The position numbers and the translations under genes are program-made. The notes below the pieces were generated by a model, which had not been told where the DNA came from, did no database searches, and worked only from the letters and a program-made list of their open reading frames with translations. A DNA stretch of 64,000 bases from Radiobacillus kanasensis (GTDB lineage Bacteria; Bacillota; Bacilli; Bacillales; Amphibacillaceae). The stretch spans positions 2,982,001-3,046,000 of the forward strand of contig NZ_CP088020.1 in the NCBI RefSeq assembly GCF_021049245.1. Direction: 5' to 3'. Shown here piece by piece: positions 45,775 to 54,065 of the stretch (positions are counted from its first letter, which is position 1; the number at the start of each line of letters is the position of its first letter).

Positions 45775-47029
45775 TCTCCAACCATCTCTCTTCTAGTAGA
45801 TCCACATAGTCTGCTGGGATTTCTGGAACTCGATGTTTGGTCAGCACATCTGTAGGTAATGTGGCTTCTCCCTTATCCAATTCCTCTAATTGATTGCGTT
45901 GTTGAGTAGATAGTTTATCTGGTTCGATGGCCATTAACGCACCCCATTTTTCCGGATCTGCTTTGGCAATCTGAGCTGAAGGGGATTGCATAAAATTAAT
46001 AGTAGCCATTGCAGCCGCTTTGTTTTTAGCATTAAAAGGAATGGATAAATAACTTGTGTTAGATAAAGTTCCTTCCTCCAACACAAACGTACGAGTGGTT
46101 TCAGGAAAGTTCCCATTCTTAACTCCATTAGCCGCATGGGATGGATCATAGCTCATCGTCATCCAAACCGCACCATCTGCATATAGCTGATCCAACTTAC
46201 TAACCGTTTCAGGATACGTTTTCCCTTCCCTCCATAAATATGGTTCAATCTCATTTAGAAAAGTCCACAGTGGTTGTACTTTCTTTTCCAATCCTTTTTG
46301 TTCATCGACTGGCATCAAATACTGATCAGCGCCTCCTGTTGTTTCATATAACATATTGCGAATAAACGCACTGCCAGTGAAGTCAGGGGGAGCTGGGTAA
46401 GTGAATTTACCTGGGTGTTCCTTTACCCAATCTTTAAGCTCAGAAGCTGACTTAGGCGGATTCTTTATTTTGCTAGAATCGTATATAAAAACAAATTGTG
46501 CTTTGCTCCATGGTGACTCCAATCCATTTGTAGGTTCACCAAAGTCATACTTGATTGAAGGTGAATCTTGATCCACATATTTTTGAACATTAGGTAACTT
46601 AGAGGAAAAAGATCCCCACAATAATTGATTTTGTTTTGCACTAAGAAAGTTTTCTCCATTTATCCACATCATATCGACACTTCCATCTGTTTTCCCGGCT
46701 TGCTTTTCTGCCACCAATTTATTAATCGTGTCGTTTATATCTTTTACTGGCACTCGATTCATCGTAATATCTAATTTTTCTTTAAGACGTGGCGCCACCC
46801 ATTCATCTATATACCGATTGGTGAATTCGTTTCCACCCCACATATAAAAATGAACCGTCTTTCCTTTAGCAACTGATAAAATATCGGACCAATCTTTTTG
46901 CAATAACTGATCATGGTTATTATTCTTACCATTCGAACTATTTACGTTATCTGCTTGATTAACAAAAATAACAACCAAGATACTAATAATACACACCGCC
47001 GTTAAAGGTAAATAAATGCTTCGTTTCAA
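45761..47029 (-). CDS. ABC transporter substrate-binding protein, YnjB family
   Basis: A 422-residue extracellular protein anchored by an N-terminal helix. It matches my memory of E. coli YnjB along its length: HFYMWGGNEFTNRYIDEWV, SVDMMWINGENFLSAKQNQLLW, SPWSKAQFVFIYD, FTYPAPPDFTGSAFI, PYLWREGKTYPE and KADPEKWGALMAIEPDKL. YnjB is an uncharacterised family often annotated with iron or thiamine importers. The neighbouring nucleoside hydrolase and kinase suggest a nucleoside-like ligand. Confidence 0.9.
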   Translation of the reverse strand: MKRSIYLPLTAVCIISILVVIFVNQADNVNSSNGKNNNHDQLLQKDWSDILSVAKGKTVHFYMWGGNEFTNRYIDEWVAPRLKEKLDITMNRVPVKDINDTINKLVAEKQAGKTDGSVDMMWINGENFLSAKQNQLLWGSFSSKLPNVQKYVDQDSPSIKYDFGEPTNGLESPWSKAQFVFIYDSSKIKNPPKSASELKDWVKEHPGKFTYPAPPDFTGSAFIRNMLYETTGGADQYLMPVDEQKGLEKKVQPLWTFLNEIEPYLWREGKTYPETVSKLDQLYADGAVWMTMSYDPSHAANGVKNGNFPETTRTFVLEEGTLSNTSYLSIPFNAKNKAAAMATINFMQSPSAQIAKADPEKWGALMAIEPDKLSTQQRNQLEELDKGEATLPTDVLTKHRVPEIPADYVDLLEERWLENVAK

Positions 47030-47049
47030 AGAATCACACTCCTACATTT

Positions 47050-48222
47050 TTAGAGTAGTTGTTTGCTTGATAGGTTTTGGACACTGAGAATTAGTTGATT
47101 TATGTCTTTTAATTGGTGTCTATCTACTGCCAGATGTTTGCCTAGTTTTAATGCAAAAGTCTCCACAACAGTCCTTATTTTCTGATCTTCGATATTTTCT
47201 ATATCCGTAACGTTAGATGTCCCTAAAATTCGTCGCATCATCTCACAGCCTGCAAATCCTAATGAGTCGTCAAAAATAGTAGTGAGAAATTCTTTTTGGT
47301 CAGAATTACTTGTCAATCTATGAAAGGTATGGTCAAAATGTACCCATACGGAACGAATCACTTGAAGTAAATACTCACAGTAAGCAGTTTGTTTGTTTTG
47401 CCAATGGACACTATAATTTAGCAGCACATTTGCAAAGAATAGTCCCATATCAAATCCGATTGGACCATAGAAGGCAAATTCTGCATCAATAATCATGGTC
47501 TGCTTGTTCGAAACCAACACGCTTCCTGTATGCAAATCTCCATGTAGAACAGCTTGTTTCTTAGTCATAAATAGGGTTTTCAAGTTATCTAATTCCTCTT
47601 GTAAAGATGTATCCCGGTAGAGAGCTTGTACAATATTTTCAAGATTGGGATTATAACGATTCATCTCGTGTTCCATAAAAGGGTAGGTGAAAATGAAATC
47701 TTGTGATATTTGGCACATGGATTTATTTTCGAATTGCTCTTGAAACTTCTGACGTTCCTTCAAACTAGCTCCAAATTCAGATGTAAAAAACAACATTCTT
47801 GCAAGAAATGTACCTAAGTGCTCGGCCAGGTTACCATATGTTTGCTTATCGATGAGACCATCTCGTAAGCTGTGAAAAGTAGAGAGATCTTCCATAAAAA
47901 ACAGGGACATCTCCTCATCAAAAAGGTAAACATCTGGTACAAGTTCTGGGCAAATTTTTTTTTGCAGCTTTAATGCTTTATATTCTACAAAAATACGTTC
48001 AGATGAAAGTGGCCATGTTGGCCCCACCGATCGCATATAAGGAAGAGCCTGTTTTATGACAACGCTATCAGCTTCATTACCTCGATCATGAACTCGAAAC
48101 ACATAATTCATATTTCCGTCCCCAATTTCCTTACAAGTCACATCTGTATGTTTAGAAAATAGGGAAGGATTACCCTTTACATACCTATTCACATCTTCTT
48201 TCGTAAGGGCTTTATCTAACAC
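47050..48222 (-). CDS. mtnK: Methylthioribose kinase-like phosphotransferase
   Basis: About 390 residues of the MTR-kinase/choline-kinase fold. Key motifs are GDGNMNYVFRVHD (nucleotide loop), the catalytic loop VLHGDLHTGSVLV, the metal-binding DAEFAFYGPIGFDMG, and the substrate-side RSVGPTWPLSSER. The GTG at 48222, with AAGGGA just upstream, is preferred to an ATG at 48288 that would overlap the previous gene by 77 bases. MtnK phosphorylates 5-methylthioribose at C1. Here it may act on the 5'-modified ribose released by the nucleoside hydrolase. None of mtnA, mtnW or mtnB is nearby. Confidence 0.82.
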   Translation of the reverse strand: MLDKALTKEDVNRYVKGNPSLFSKHTDVTCKEIGDGNMNYVFRVHDRGNEADSVVIKQALPYMRSVGPTWPLSSERIFVEYKALKLQKKICPELVPDVYLFDEEMSLFFMEDLSTFHSLRDGLIDKQTYGNLAEHLGTFLARMLFFTSEFGASLKERQKFQEQFENKSMCQISQDFIFTYPFMEHEMNRYNPNLENIVQALYRDTSLQEELDNLKTLFMTKKQAVLHGDLHTGSVLVSNKQTMIIDAEFAFYGPIGFDMGLFFANVLLNYSVHWQNKQTAYCEYLLQVIRSVWVHFDHTFHRLTSNSDQKEFLTTIFDDSLGFAGCEMMRRILGTSNVTDIENIEDQKIRTVVETFALKLGKHLAVDRHQLKDINQLILSVQNLSSKQLL

Positions 48223-48901
48223 GGATATCCCTTCTCTCTTTGAGCTTCGGTAATAAGAATCTAGTTTTCCACCTATCAAGGTGGTCATTTGTTTTCAAAG
48301 TCTGATAGAAGATCAAGTCGTCCCAATTGTCGATATCCCTTTTCTCCTGCAAGACGGACACAGGAAGATCTAACGTCTGGAAACGTTTCATTGTTTCATC
48401 AAAAACAGAGCTCACACCCCATTCCATATTTTCAAAAACTTCTGGAACATCCTGTGTTAAACCGATTAAATAATAACCACCATCAACTGCAGGACCAATC
48501 ACAATGGGGTGCTTAGACAATTTGTTTATAGCTAAATAAATGTCCTCTTTTTTTAATGGTGTATCCGTTCCTATGATCAAAACCGGTTGGTTAGAATTCT
48601 TGACTAAATAAGCCAGTCCATTATGCATCCGTTCTCCTAAATCCATACCTACCTGAGGGAAAACACGACAGAATAGGGACTTAAAATAATCTTCTTTTGT
48701 TTCTGGAGTAAAAGAAATCCACACTTGAATATCTGGTTCTAATTGTTTTTTTAGCTCTACTAAATCTAGTAATAAGGAAGCTTGTAATCTAGCACACTCT
48801 TCTGGTGAAAACATTGGTTGTAGCCTCGTCTTACAAAATCCTGGAATCGGTGCCTTGGCCATAATAAGGACGCTAGGCTTCATTCCTATTTGATCAACCA
48901 C
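48212..48901 (-). CDS. TIGR04282-type transferase (rSAM/selenodomain-associated transferase 1)
   Basis: A 229-residue nucleotidyl/glycosyl-transferase-like protein (DUF2064, CofC-like fold). Hallmarks are IMAKAPIPGFCKTRLQP, LIIGTDTPLKKEDI and IGPAVDGGYYLIGL. The family is annotated as arsenosugar-biosynthesis glycosyltransferase because it co-occurs with the radical SAM enzyme of that pathway; its reaction is not established here. GTG start with AAAGGA nine bases upstream. It overlaps its neighbours by 8 and 11 bases, so translation is tightly coupled. Confidence 0.88.
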   Translation of the reverse strand: MVDQIGMKPSVLIMAKAPIPGFCKTRLQPMFSPEECARLQASLLLDLVELKKQLEPDIQVWISFTPETKEDYFKSLFCRVFPQVGMDLGERMHNGLAYLVKNSNQPVLIIGTDTPLKKEDIYLAINKLSKHPIVIGPAVDGGYYLIGLTQDVPEVFENMEWGVSSVFDETMKRFQTLDLPVSVLQEKRDIDNWDDLIFYQTLKTNDHLDRWKTRFLLPKLKERRDIRVR

Positions 48902-49571
48902 GCCTATACATCCTTTCTAATTTCGCGGTGGGAACCCCCAAAATAAATAAAATTTTAATTTTCTGCATCAGAAGAAACGTAGGTAGGATCCCATTTTTTC
49001 TGAACCGTCTAGAGGATGTGACGATGGGGTCTGATAAAAGCTTAAGCTTTCCTTTATTCCTTGTTATCCTGGATAACATCCAATCTTCCATTAGCGAAAC
49101 CAAAGGGAAACCACCAACCTCTTCAAATACGGAACGTCGAATAAAGAACCCTTGATCCCCAAAATACAAGTGGAAATACTTTGCTCTGAAATTGGATCCT
49201 CTTGCAATCAAATCAAGCATGAAGGAGGAGTCATCAAAATACATGGAAAAGCCTCCGCCTATTACGGAAGGATCTTCCATTGCCGTTCGAATGGAATCAT
49301 CCAGATTACTAGTTACCAAGGAGTCTGCGTGTAGGAACCAAAGTATCTCGCCTTTTGCTTGATTAGCCCCACTATTCATTTGACAAGCGCGACCACGTTC
49401 ACAGGAAATAACTTGACCATATTTTTCAGCTATAGAACAAGTACGATCTTCACTTCCCCCATCGGCAATTATAATTTCTATATCACTCAGCTGGGATAAC
49501 ACGTCCAGTAATGGCAGGATATGGTCTTCCTCATTCCATGTCGGAATAATTATACTTATACGAGAACCCAC
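48894..49571 (-). CDS. TIGR04283-type glycosyltransferase (rSAM/selenodomain-associated transferase 2)
   Basis: A 225-residue GT2-like enzyme. The GT-A start ISIIIPTWNEEDHI, the DxD-region IIIADGGSEDRT and FLHADSLV, and the family mark FGDQGFFIRRSVFEEVGGFP plus SLMEDWMLSRI are clear. The family travels with TIGR04282 proteins in arsenosugar-type clusters. Sugar donor and acceptor are unknown. It lies 12 bases after the mercuric-reductase-like gene. No ArsM methyltransferase or ArsS radical SAM gene is present in the window. Confidence 0.9.
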   Translation of the reverse strand: MGSRISIIIPTWNEEDHILPLLDVLSQLSDIEIIIADGGSEDRTCSIAEKYGQVISCERGRACQMNSGANQAKGEILWFLHADSLVTSNLDDSIRTAMEDPSVIGGGFSMYFDDSSFMLDLIARGSNFRAKYFHLYFGDQGFFIRRSVFEEVGGFPLVSLMEDWMLSRITRNKGKLKLLSDPIVTSSRRFRKNGILPTFLLMQKIKILFILGVPTAKLERMYRRG

Positions 49572-49583
49572 AAACTAACCTCC

Positions 49584-51014
49584 TTACCGAAGCAAGCGGA
49601 TAAATTTCTTTGTCCACTTTGTCCATGTTCCATTGAATAACTTTCTACGCCAGTATAGATCTGCTGCCTGCTGTAGAATTTCGGTGCGGGTTGGATAAGG
49701 ATGCAGCACAGTGGAGATATCTCTTAATTTATGATTCTTTGTTTTGGCAAACACTAGCTCCTGCATCCAGTCACTTGCATTCCTTCCAATTGCATGTGCC
49801 CCTATAATCATTCCTTTTTTATTTGTCAATATTTTTATAAAACCATAAGTATCATCATTGGTTATAAAACGATCAACCTCAGACGCTCGTACACAATAAC
49901 TTCGGATGCTATTTCCGTATTTGTTTACTGCTTCTTGTTTTGTCAAACCGATATGAAATATTTCGGGATCTGTATAGAAAGCCCATGGAATGTTGTCGTA
50001 ACGAATCTTCTGTCTCAAGCCAAATACAGCATTTTGCACGACTAACTTCCCTTCCATACCAGCGGTGTTTGTAAATCGACATTGTCCATTCACATCGCCA
50101 ATTGCAAAAATGTGAGATTTTGAGGTTTGGAGATAATCATTGACCACGATATTTCCCAATTTGTCCACCTGAACACCGATTTGTTCTAATCCCATATCTT
50201 GTGAATTGGCCTTTCTTCCTACCCCTACTAAAACCTCCTCAGCAAAGGTCTCTTTCACTTCTCCATCTTGTTCATACGTTACCTTTTTCAGCTTATTGAC
50301 TTCAGCTATCTCTGTCACTCTAGCACCCATGCAAAATGAAATCTCCTGCTCTAGTTTATTTTTCAGAGCGAACGATATGTCCCTATCCTCTTGTTGCAAA
50401 ATAGTAGCACCTTGCTCCATTACGGTAACCTTTGAGCCAAATCGAGCAAAGGATTGACCAAGCTCTAAATTAGTTGGGCCACCACCTATCACAACAAGCC
50501 TTTCTGGTGTTTCTTCCATTTCAAAAATCGTTTCATTTGTAAAAAAGGAAGTGTGTTCTACACCTGGTATATCAGGTACAATTGGGCTTGTTCCTGTTGC
50601 AAGCACAAATCGTTTTCCCTCTATTCGAATGTCACTACCGATCATAATCTGATGCTCCGTAACGAACCTTCCATTTCCTTTATAAAGATCAACACCCATA
50701 TCAATAAACCGGCTGTCACTATCCGATTCCTGTATCCGATTAATGACTGCTTTTACTCTCTTCATTGCAATAGACAAATCAAACTGTCCCGATACTTGAA
50801 TACCAAATTTCTTTGCATTTTTATTGATTTCAAATATCTTTTTTGCATCTTCCATGAGTGCTTTCGTAGGGATACAACCATTGTGAAGACAATCCCCACC
50901 TAAAGAGGGCTTCCTTTCTACAAGTGCAACCCGCGCTCCAAAACTAGCCGCCCCTGCCGCAACCGTTAACCCCCCAGCACCGCCTCCAACAACGATCAAA
51001 TCATAGCCCTTCAT
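49584..51014 (-). CDS. Mercuric reductase/dihydrolipoyl dehydrogenase-like FAD oxidoreductase
   Basis: About 476 residues of the class I pyridine-nucleotide disulfide oxidoreductases: FAD loop VVGGGAGGLTVAAGA, redox pair CLHNGCIPTK, NAD loop VVIGGGPTNLELGQ, FAIGDVNGQCRF, and the C-terminal catalytic HPYPT. No N-terminal metal-binding domain and no C-terminal Cys pair of true MerA are present. The basic C-terminus (WTKWTKKFIRLLR) may bind the membrane. The ATG at 51014 follows AAAGGAG. The electron acceptor is unknown. Confidence 0.88.
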   Translation of the reverse strand: MKGYDLIVVGGGAGGLTVAAGAASFGARVALVERKPSLGGDCLHNGCIPTKALMEDAKKIFEINKNAKKFGIQVSGQFDLSIAMKRVKAVINRIQESDSDSRFIDMGVDLYKGNGRFVTEHQIMIGSDIRIEGKRFVLATGTSPIVPDIPGVEHTSFFTNETIFEMEETPERLVVIGGGPTNLELGQSFARFGSKVTVMEQGATILQQEDRDISFALKNKLEQEISFCMGARVTEIAEVNKLKKVTYEQDGEVKETFAEEVLVGVGRKANSQDMGLEQIGVQVDKLGNIVVNDYLQTSKSHIFAIGDVNGQCRFTNTAGMEGKLVVQNAVFGLRQKIRYDNIPWAFYTDPEIFHIGLTKQEAVNKYGNSIRSYCVRASEVDRFITNDDTYGFIKILTNKKGMIIGAHAIGRNASDWMQELVFAKTKNHKLRDISTVLHPYPTRTEILQQAADLYWRRKLFNGTWTKWTKKFIRLLR

Positions 51015-51047
51015 CCGAATTAACTCCTTTCCTTTTTGCATGAGCTT

Positions 51048-52370
51048 CTACTTAAACGATATTCGTTCGAAAAAGAGAACCAGTATTAAAATAATCAGGA
51101 AGAAGAAAAAGAGTCCTGCAAAAAAACGATTAATGAAAGAAGAAAAAAATGTCGCCATCGTACTCATGACAGGATGATAGGTGCTCACAACAAAAAGAAA
51201 GATTAATCCAACTAATATGGTTGTTATTAGCGTACACGCGAAAATCGTCAACCATTTACTGGATACTTGGTGTTCCTCTCTTTTGCGACGTATATATAAC
51301 CAAATAAACCTCCGATCCATAAACGTTTTAATAAGCCAAATAAGTCGTCCATGGAAAGCACGCCCTAGATATAGCATAAGTCCTTCTCTATTTCCGGTTG
51401 CCAAAATCGATAAAAAAGAAAAATGCGGTTTATAACGTCGCATTCTCGATCCTTGAAAAAAGCCCTTTATATTTTTCCACAAGTACGGTGCTTGCCGCAC
51501 TGGATATACCCCTGCCTTTGCCAACGGTGGTGACTCTGTCATTTGGATACAATCACCCACTCCAAAAATGGAGGGGTATCCGCTCGCTTGAAGGGTATCC
51601 TCAACAAGTAAGTATCCATTTGCATTCGGTAGTGAAGACTCAGCAAAAAGCTTTGGCGGACTTGGGCCTGTTACCCAAAGAAGTGCATCAAATGGAACCT
51701 TTGAATCGGTAGGGGACAATACAATATTGTCTCTGTTTACTTCACTTGCCCGTTGAAACAAATAAAGCTTTGCTCCCTTTTTAACGAGGAAACGTTTCAC
51801 CCTTTCCGAAACATATGGAGCACCCTTTTCCATAAGATTCGATGAGCTGATTAAGGATAGTGGTTTTTTTCCATTTTGGTTACGCCATGTTTGCAAAGCA
51901 AACGCAAGTTCCGTGCCAGCCACTCCTCCTCCAACAATGACAAGTTCTTCCGCATTTCGAACCTTTTCCAGCAGTACCGGAAACCGATAATTCGGCTTCA
52001 AAGTCTCGGCGTATTCCAAAACTCCTGGTAAATCTGTTCCAGATGTCAAGGAACCTATATCAAAAGATACGGCATCATAAGGAAGAAACTCACCATTACC
52101 GGTTTGGACAGTTTTGTTTTCGGGATCAATGGAAACCGCAACATCTTTTATCCACTGAACCTTTGCTTTCTTTAACATCTGTCCAATATAAATTCGAATG
52201 TCATCAATGGAATAGATCCCCTCTACACAACCAGCTAGCATACCAGAATAATATTGATGTTCATTCGGGCTCAGTAACGTAACTTTGACATCAGATAATG
52301 AATGTTTTCCTAATTTTTTTAAAACATATAAATGTGCATGACCAGCACCTACTAACAACAGATGCTTCAA
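51048..52370 (-). CDS. NDH-2-like FAD oxidoreductase of the SelD-associated type, with C-terminal membrane helices
   Basis: A 440-residue protein. It begins LLVGAGHAHLYVLKKLGKHS, which resembles the FAD domain fused to selenophosphate synthetase (SelD) in some organisms. A second Rossmann loop is ELVIVGGGVAGTELAFAL and the FAD end motif is IFGVGDCIQM. After about residue 370 two membrane helices follow (FACTLITTILVGLIFLFVV and the last 25 residues), so it is membrane bound. TTG start behind GGAGGAG. There is no SelD domain and no redox disulfide. Likely a quinone-linked dehydrogenase. Confidence 0.8.
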   Translation of the reverse strand: MKHLLLVGAGHAHLYVLKKLGKHSLSDVKVTLLSPNEHQYYSGMLAGCVEGIYSIDDIRIYIGQMLKKAKVQWIKDVAVSIDPENKTVQTGNGEFLPYDAVSFDIGSLTSGTDLPGVLEYAETLKPNYRFPVLLEKVRNAEELVIVGGGVAGTELAFALQTWRNQNGKKPLSLISSSNLMEKGAPYVSERVKRFLVKKGAKLYLFQRASEVNRDNIVLSPTDSKVPFDALLWVTGPSPPKLFAESSLPNANGYLLVEDTLQASGYPSIFGVGDCIQMTESPPLAKAGVYPVRQAPYLWKNIKGFFQGSRMRRYKPHFSFLSILATGNREGLMLYLGRAFHGRLIWLIKTFMDRRFIWLYIRRKREEHQVSSKWLTIFACTLITTILVGLIFLFVVSTYHPVMSTMATFFSSFINRFFAGLFFFFLIILILVLFFERISFK

Positions 52371-52464
52371 TGGAAAGGCTCCTCCTCTCTCAAGAAAAGG
52401 ATGTTGTGTAAAGAATTTTTGCCACTACTAAACTATGAATAAAATAGATAATTATGAATCTGAA

Positions 52465-52575
52465 TTACTTACGATTAAACATGGAGATAAAGTACGTTCG
52501 AAGGTAAGAGGACAGAGCGAGACCAACCATCAGAAATATGGCATGTGCAATTACTTTAAAAAAAGTTTCTAACAT
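52465..52575 (-). CDS. 36-residue single-helix membrane peptide
   Basis: A short ORF with GAGGGG seven bases before the ATG. The product has one hydrophobic helix (VIAHAIFLMVGLALSSYL) and a basic end (MFNRK). I do not recognise it. It is the last gene of the encapsulin-containing half of the block and follows the 86-residue gene by 16 bases. The 94 bases between it and the FAD oxidoreductase gene contain no clear terminator. Confidence 0.62.
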   Translation of the reverse strand: MLETFFKVIAHAIFLMVGLALSSYLRTYFISMFNRK

Positions 52576-52591
52576 ATTTACCCCTCATTTC

Positions 52592-52852
52592 TTAAGAATC
52601 ATTGTCAAAGTTTCTTGGAATATCCCTTTCTAAGAGTGAGTTTACTCGAGCAAACACATAGATAAAAACAGTGACAAAGCCTACTAAGAATGCTGTAAAT
52701 AAGACTCCAATAACAACTCCTAGATTTCCAGTCAATCCATGTAATGTGATTGGTGCACCATCAAAGTAAGCCATAACTAATAATTCAGCAAAGCTAAAAA
52801 CTACTAACCCGATTAACGAGATTTTTATCCATCTCCACCATAAACGCGCAAT
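52592..52852 (-). CDS. Small two-helix membrane protein with probable ATT start
   Basis: An open frame of 86 codons. From an ATT at 52852 it encodes ARLWWRWIKIS, a first helix (LIGLVVFSFAELLVMAY), a short loop and a second helix (VVIGVLFTAFLVGFVTVFIYVF). The ribosome site GAGGGG lies nine bases before this ATT, while the first ATG (52774) is inside the first helix and has no site. The frame has no ATG, GTG or TTG in between. It resembles the terminal helices of its neighbours, so it belongs to the same paralogous set. Confidence 0.6.
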   Translation of the reverse strand: MARLWWRWIKISLIGLVVFSFAELLVMAYFDGAPITLHGLTGNLGVVIGVLFTAFLVGFVTVFIYVFARVNSLLERDIPRNFDNDS

Positions 52853-52858
52853 ACGAAT

Positions 52859-53995
52859 TCACCCCTCATTCCTTGAGACTTCTGGCTTTGGTTGTCGAAT
52901 ATTCCTTCTTGCTCGCTGGAAATAGGCAACAACCAGACCCGTCACACCTACTAATAGCACAAGCACAAATAAGATAATGATGCCAGCAAATGCGTAAAAG
53001 AAAAAAGAACCGAGTCCTGGAGAAGAAGGGGGGTTAAAAATAGAAAATAAATACCCAGGTAGCTCTGTTGCATCCTGATCGTTCCTAGCAGATTCTTCAC
53101 TTCCCTGCTTCTGTGAAGAAGTCTCCTTATTACTAGCACCCGTGGATTGTGAACTGTTTGAGCCCCCAGAACTGCTAGATTGGTTCATGCTAGGAGGTTG
53201 TTGATTCGGCCTGTTTGCCATATTACTGCGACCCATTCTCATCATCATCATTCTACGACCACTCATAGAGGAACCTCCTGAGCTAGATCCTGACATACTG
53301 GAGCCGGAGCTCGTGCCTCCACTTGCCCCAGACATACTGGAGCTTCCACTCGTGTTTGTACTTTCACTCGATCCTGATGTACTGGAGCTTCCACCTGTAG
53401 TTGTGCCTCCACTCGATCCTGACATAGTTGAACTACCACTCCCTCCGGCAGGACTTCCCATTCCGGCCATACTAGATCCTGGTGTCCCTGCTGGTGGACT
53501 GCCCATTGAACCAGGCGATGGGGAACCACTCATCCCGGAAGAACTATTAGAACTGGAGTCAGAGCTTCCTCCTGACTCACTAGTGTTAGACATACTGGAG
53601 CCTGACTCTCCACTTGAGCTATCATTACCAGCCATGCTTGATCTTTCATTTCCTGTTGCACTACTGTTACCAGACATATTCGAATTTTGACCTTCTGCTG
53701 TTCCAGCACCTGTCATTGTTGAGGTTTGACTTTGACTATTAGCCTGCCCTGATTCAGATTGCTGCATGTTGTTTCCACTTTGACCACTTTGGTTATTCGA
53801 TTGCGCTTGCGAAGAACTCGATTGTTGGGACTGCCCTTGATTATTGTTACTTGTTGTCGCTGATCCAAATGAGGTTTCGGTTGAATTAGTAGCGGTTTGA
53901 TTAGGCATGAAGAAGGGGATTGCAACTATTAATATACCGAATATAAAGATACCCACAACGGTGTATAGGGCTATCCTTAGCCATCTGTTTCTCAT
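52859..53995 (-). CDS. Ser/Gly/Met-rich membrane protein with two terminal helices
   Basis: A 378-residue protein. An N-terminal helix (WLRIALYTVVGIFIFGILIV) and a C-terminal helix (FAGIIILFVLVLLVGVTGLVV) enclose about 280 residues of low-complexity linker rich in Ser, Gly, Asn, Gln and Thr, with repeated S-x-M-S-G units and the Met-rich patch GRRMMMMRMGRSNM. Both ends are basic, so the linker is probably outside the cell. Function unknown. It looks like a flexible scaffold or metal-binding surface layer for the nearby multicopper oxidase. ATG behind AAAGGAGG. Confidence 0.78.
   Translation of the reverse strand: MRNRWLRIALYTVVGIFIFGILIVAIPFFMPNQTATNSTETSFGSATTSNNNQGQSQQSSSSQAQSNNQSGQSGNNMQQSESGQANSQSQTSTMTGAGTAEGQNSNMSGNSSATGNERSSMAGNDSSSGESGSSMSNTSESGGSSDSSSNSSSGMSGSPSPGSMGSPPAGTPGSSMAGMGSPAGGSGSSTMSGSSGGTTTGGSSSTSGSSESTNTSGSSSMSGASGGTSSGSSMSGSSSGGSSMSGRRMMMMRMGRSNMANRPNQQPPSMNQSSSSGGSNSSQSTGASNKETSSQKQGSEESARNDQDATELPGYLFSIFNPPSSPGLGSFFFYAFAGIIILFVLVLLVGVTGLVVAYFQRARRNIRQPKPEVSRNEG
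53268..53600 (-). repeat. Imperfect tandem repeats coding for Ser/Gly/Met units
   Basis: Within the Ser/Gly-rich gene, the block GATCCTGACATACTGGAGC (plus strand) and close variants recur about every 36-60 bases, for example near 53286, 53330, 53375 and 53420. These encode S-x-M-S-G-S units. Such arrays are prone to length change by slippage or recombination. Confidence 0.7.
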
Positions 53996-54065
53996 CCAAA
54001 ACCTCCTTTCTCTTTTCCTTAAAGCTATCTAATATTACTAGCATTGTATTCCTATCCGAATACAA

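Noticed and set aside
47050..48222. Complete methionine salvage locus
   Set aside because: Only the mtnK-like gene is present; mtnA, mtnW, mtnX, mtnB and mtnD are not nearby, so a different role is more likely.
49584..51014. True mercuric reductase (merA) and mercury resistance operon
   Set aside because: The protein lacks the N-terminal heavy-metal domain and the C-terminal cysteine pair, and no merR, merT or merP gene is nearby.
53263..53925. ORFs of 70-125 codons on both strands within the Ser/Gly-rich gene
   Set aside because: Products of the repetitive base composition read in other frames; the main frame has a good ribosome site and terminal membrane helices.
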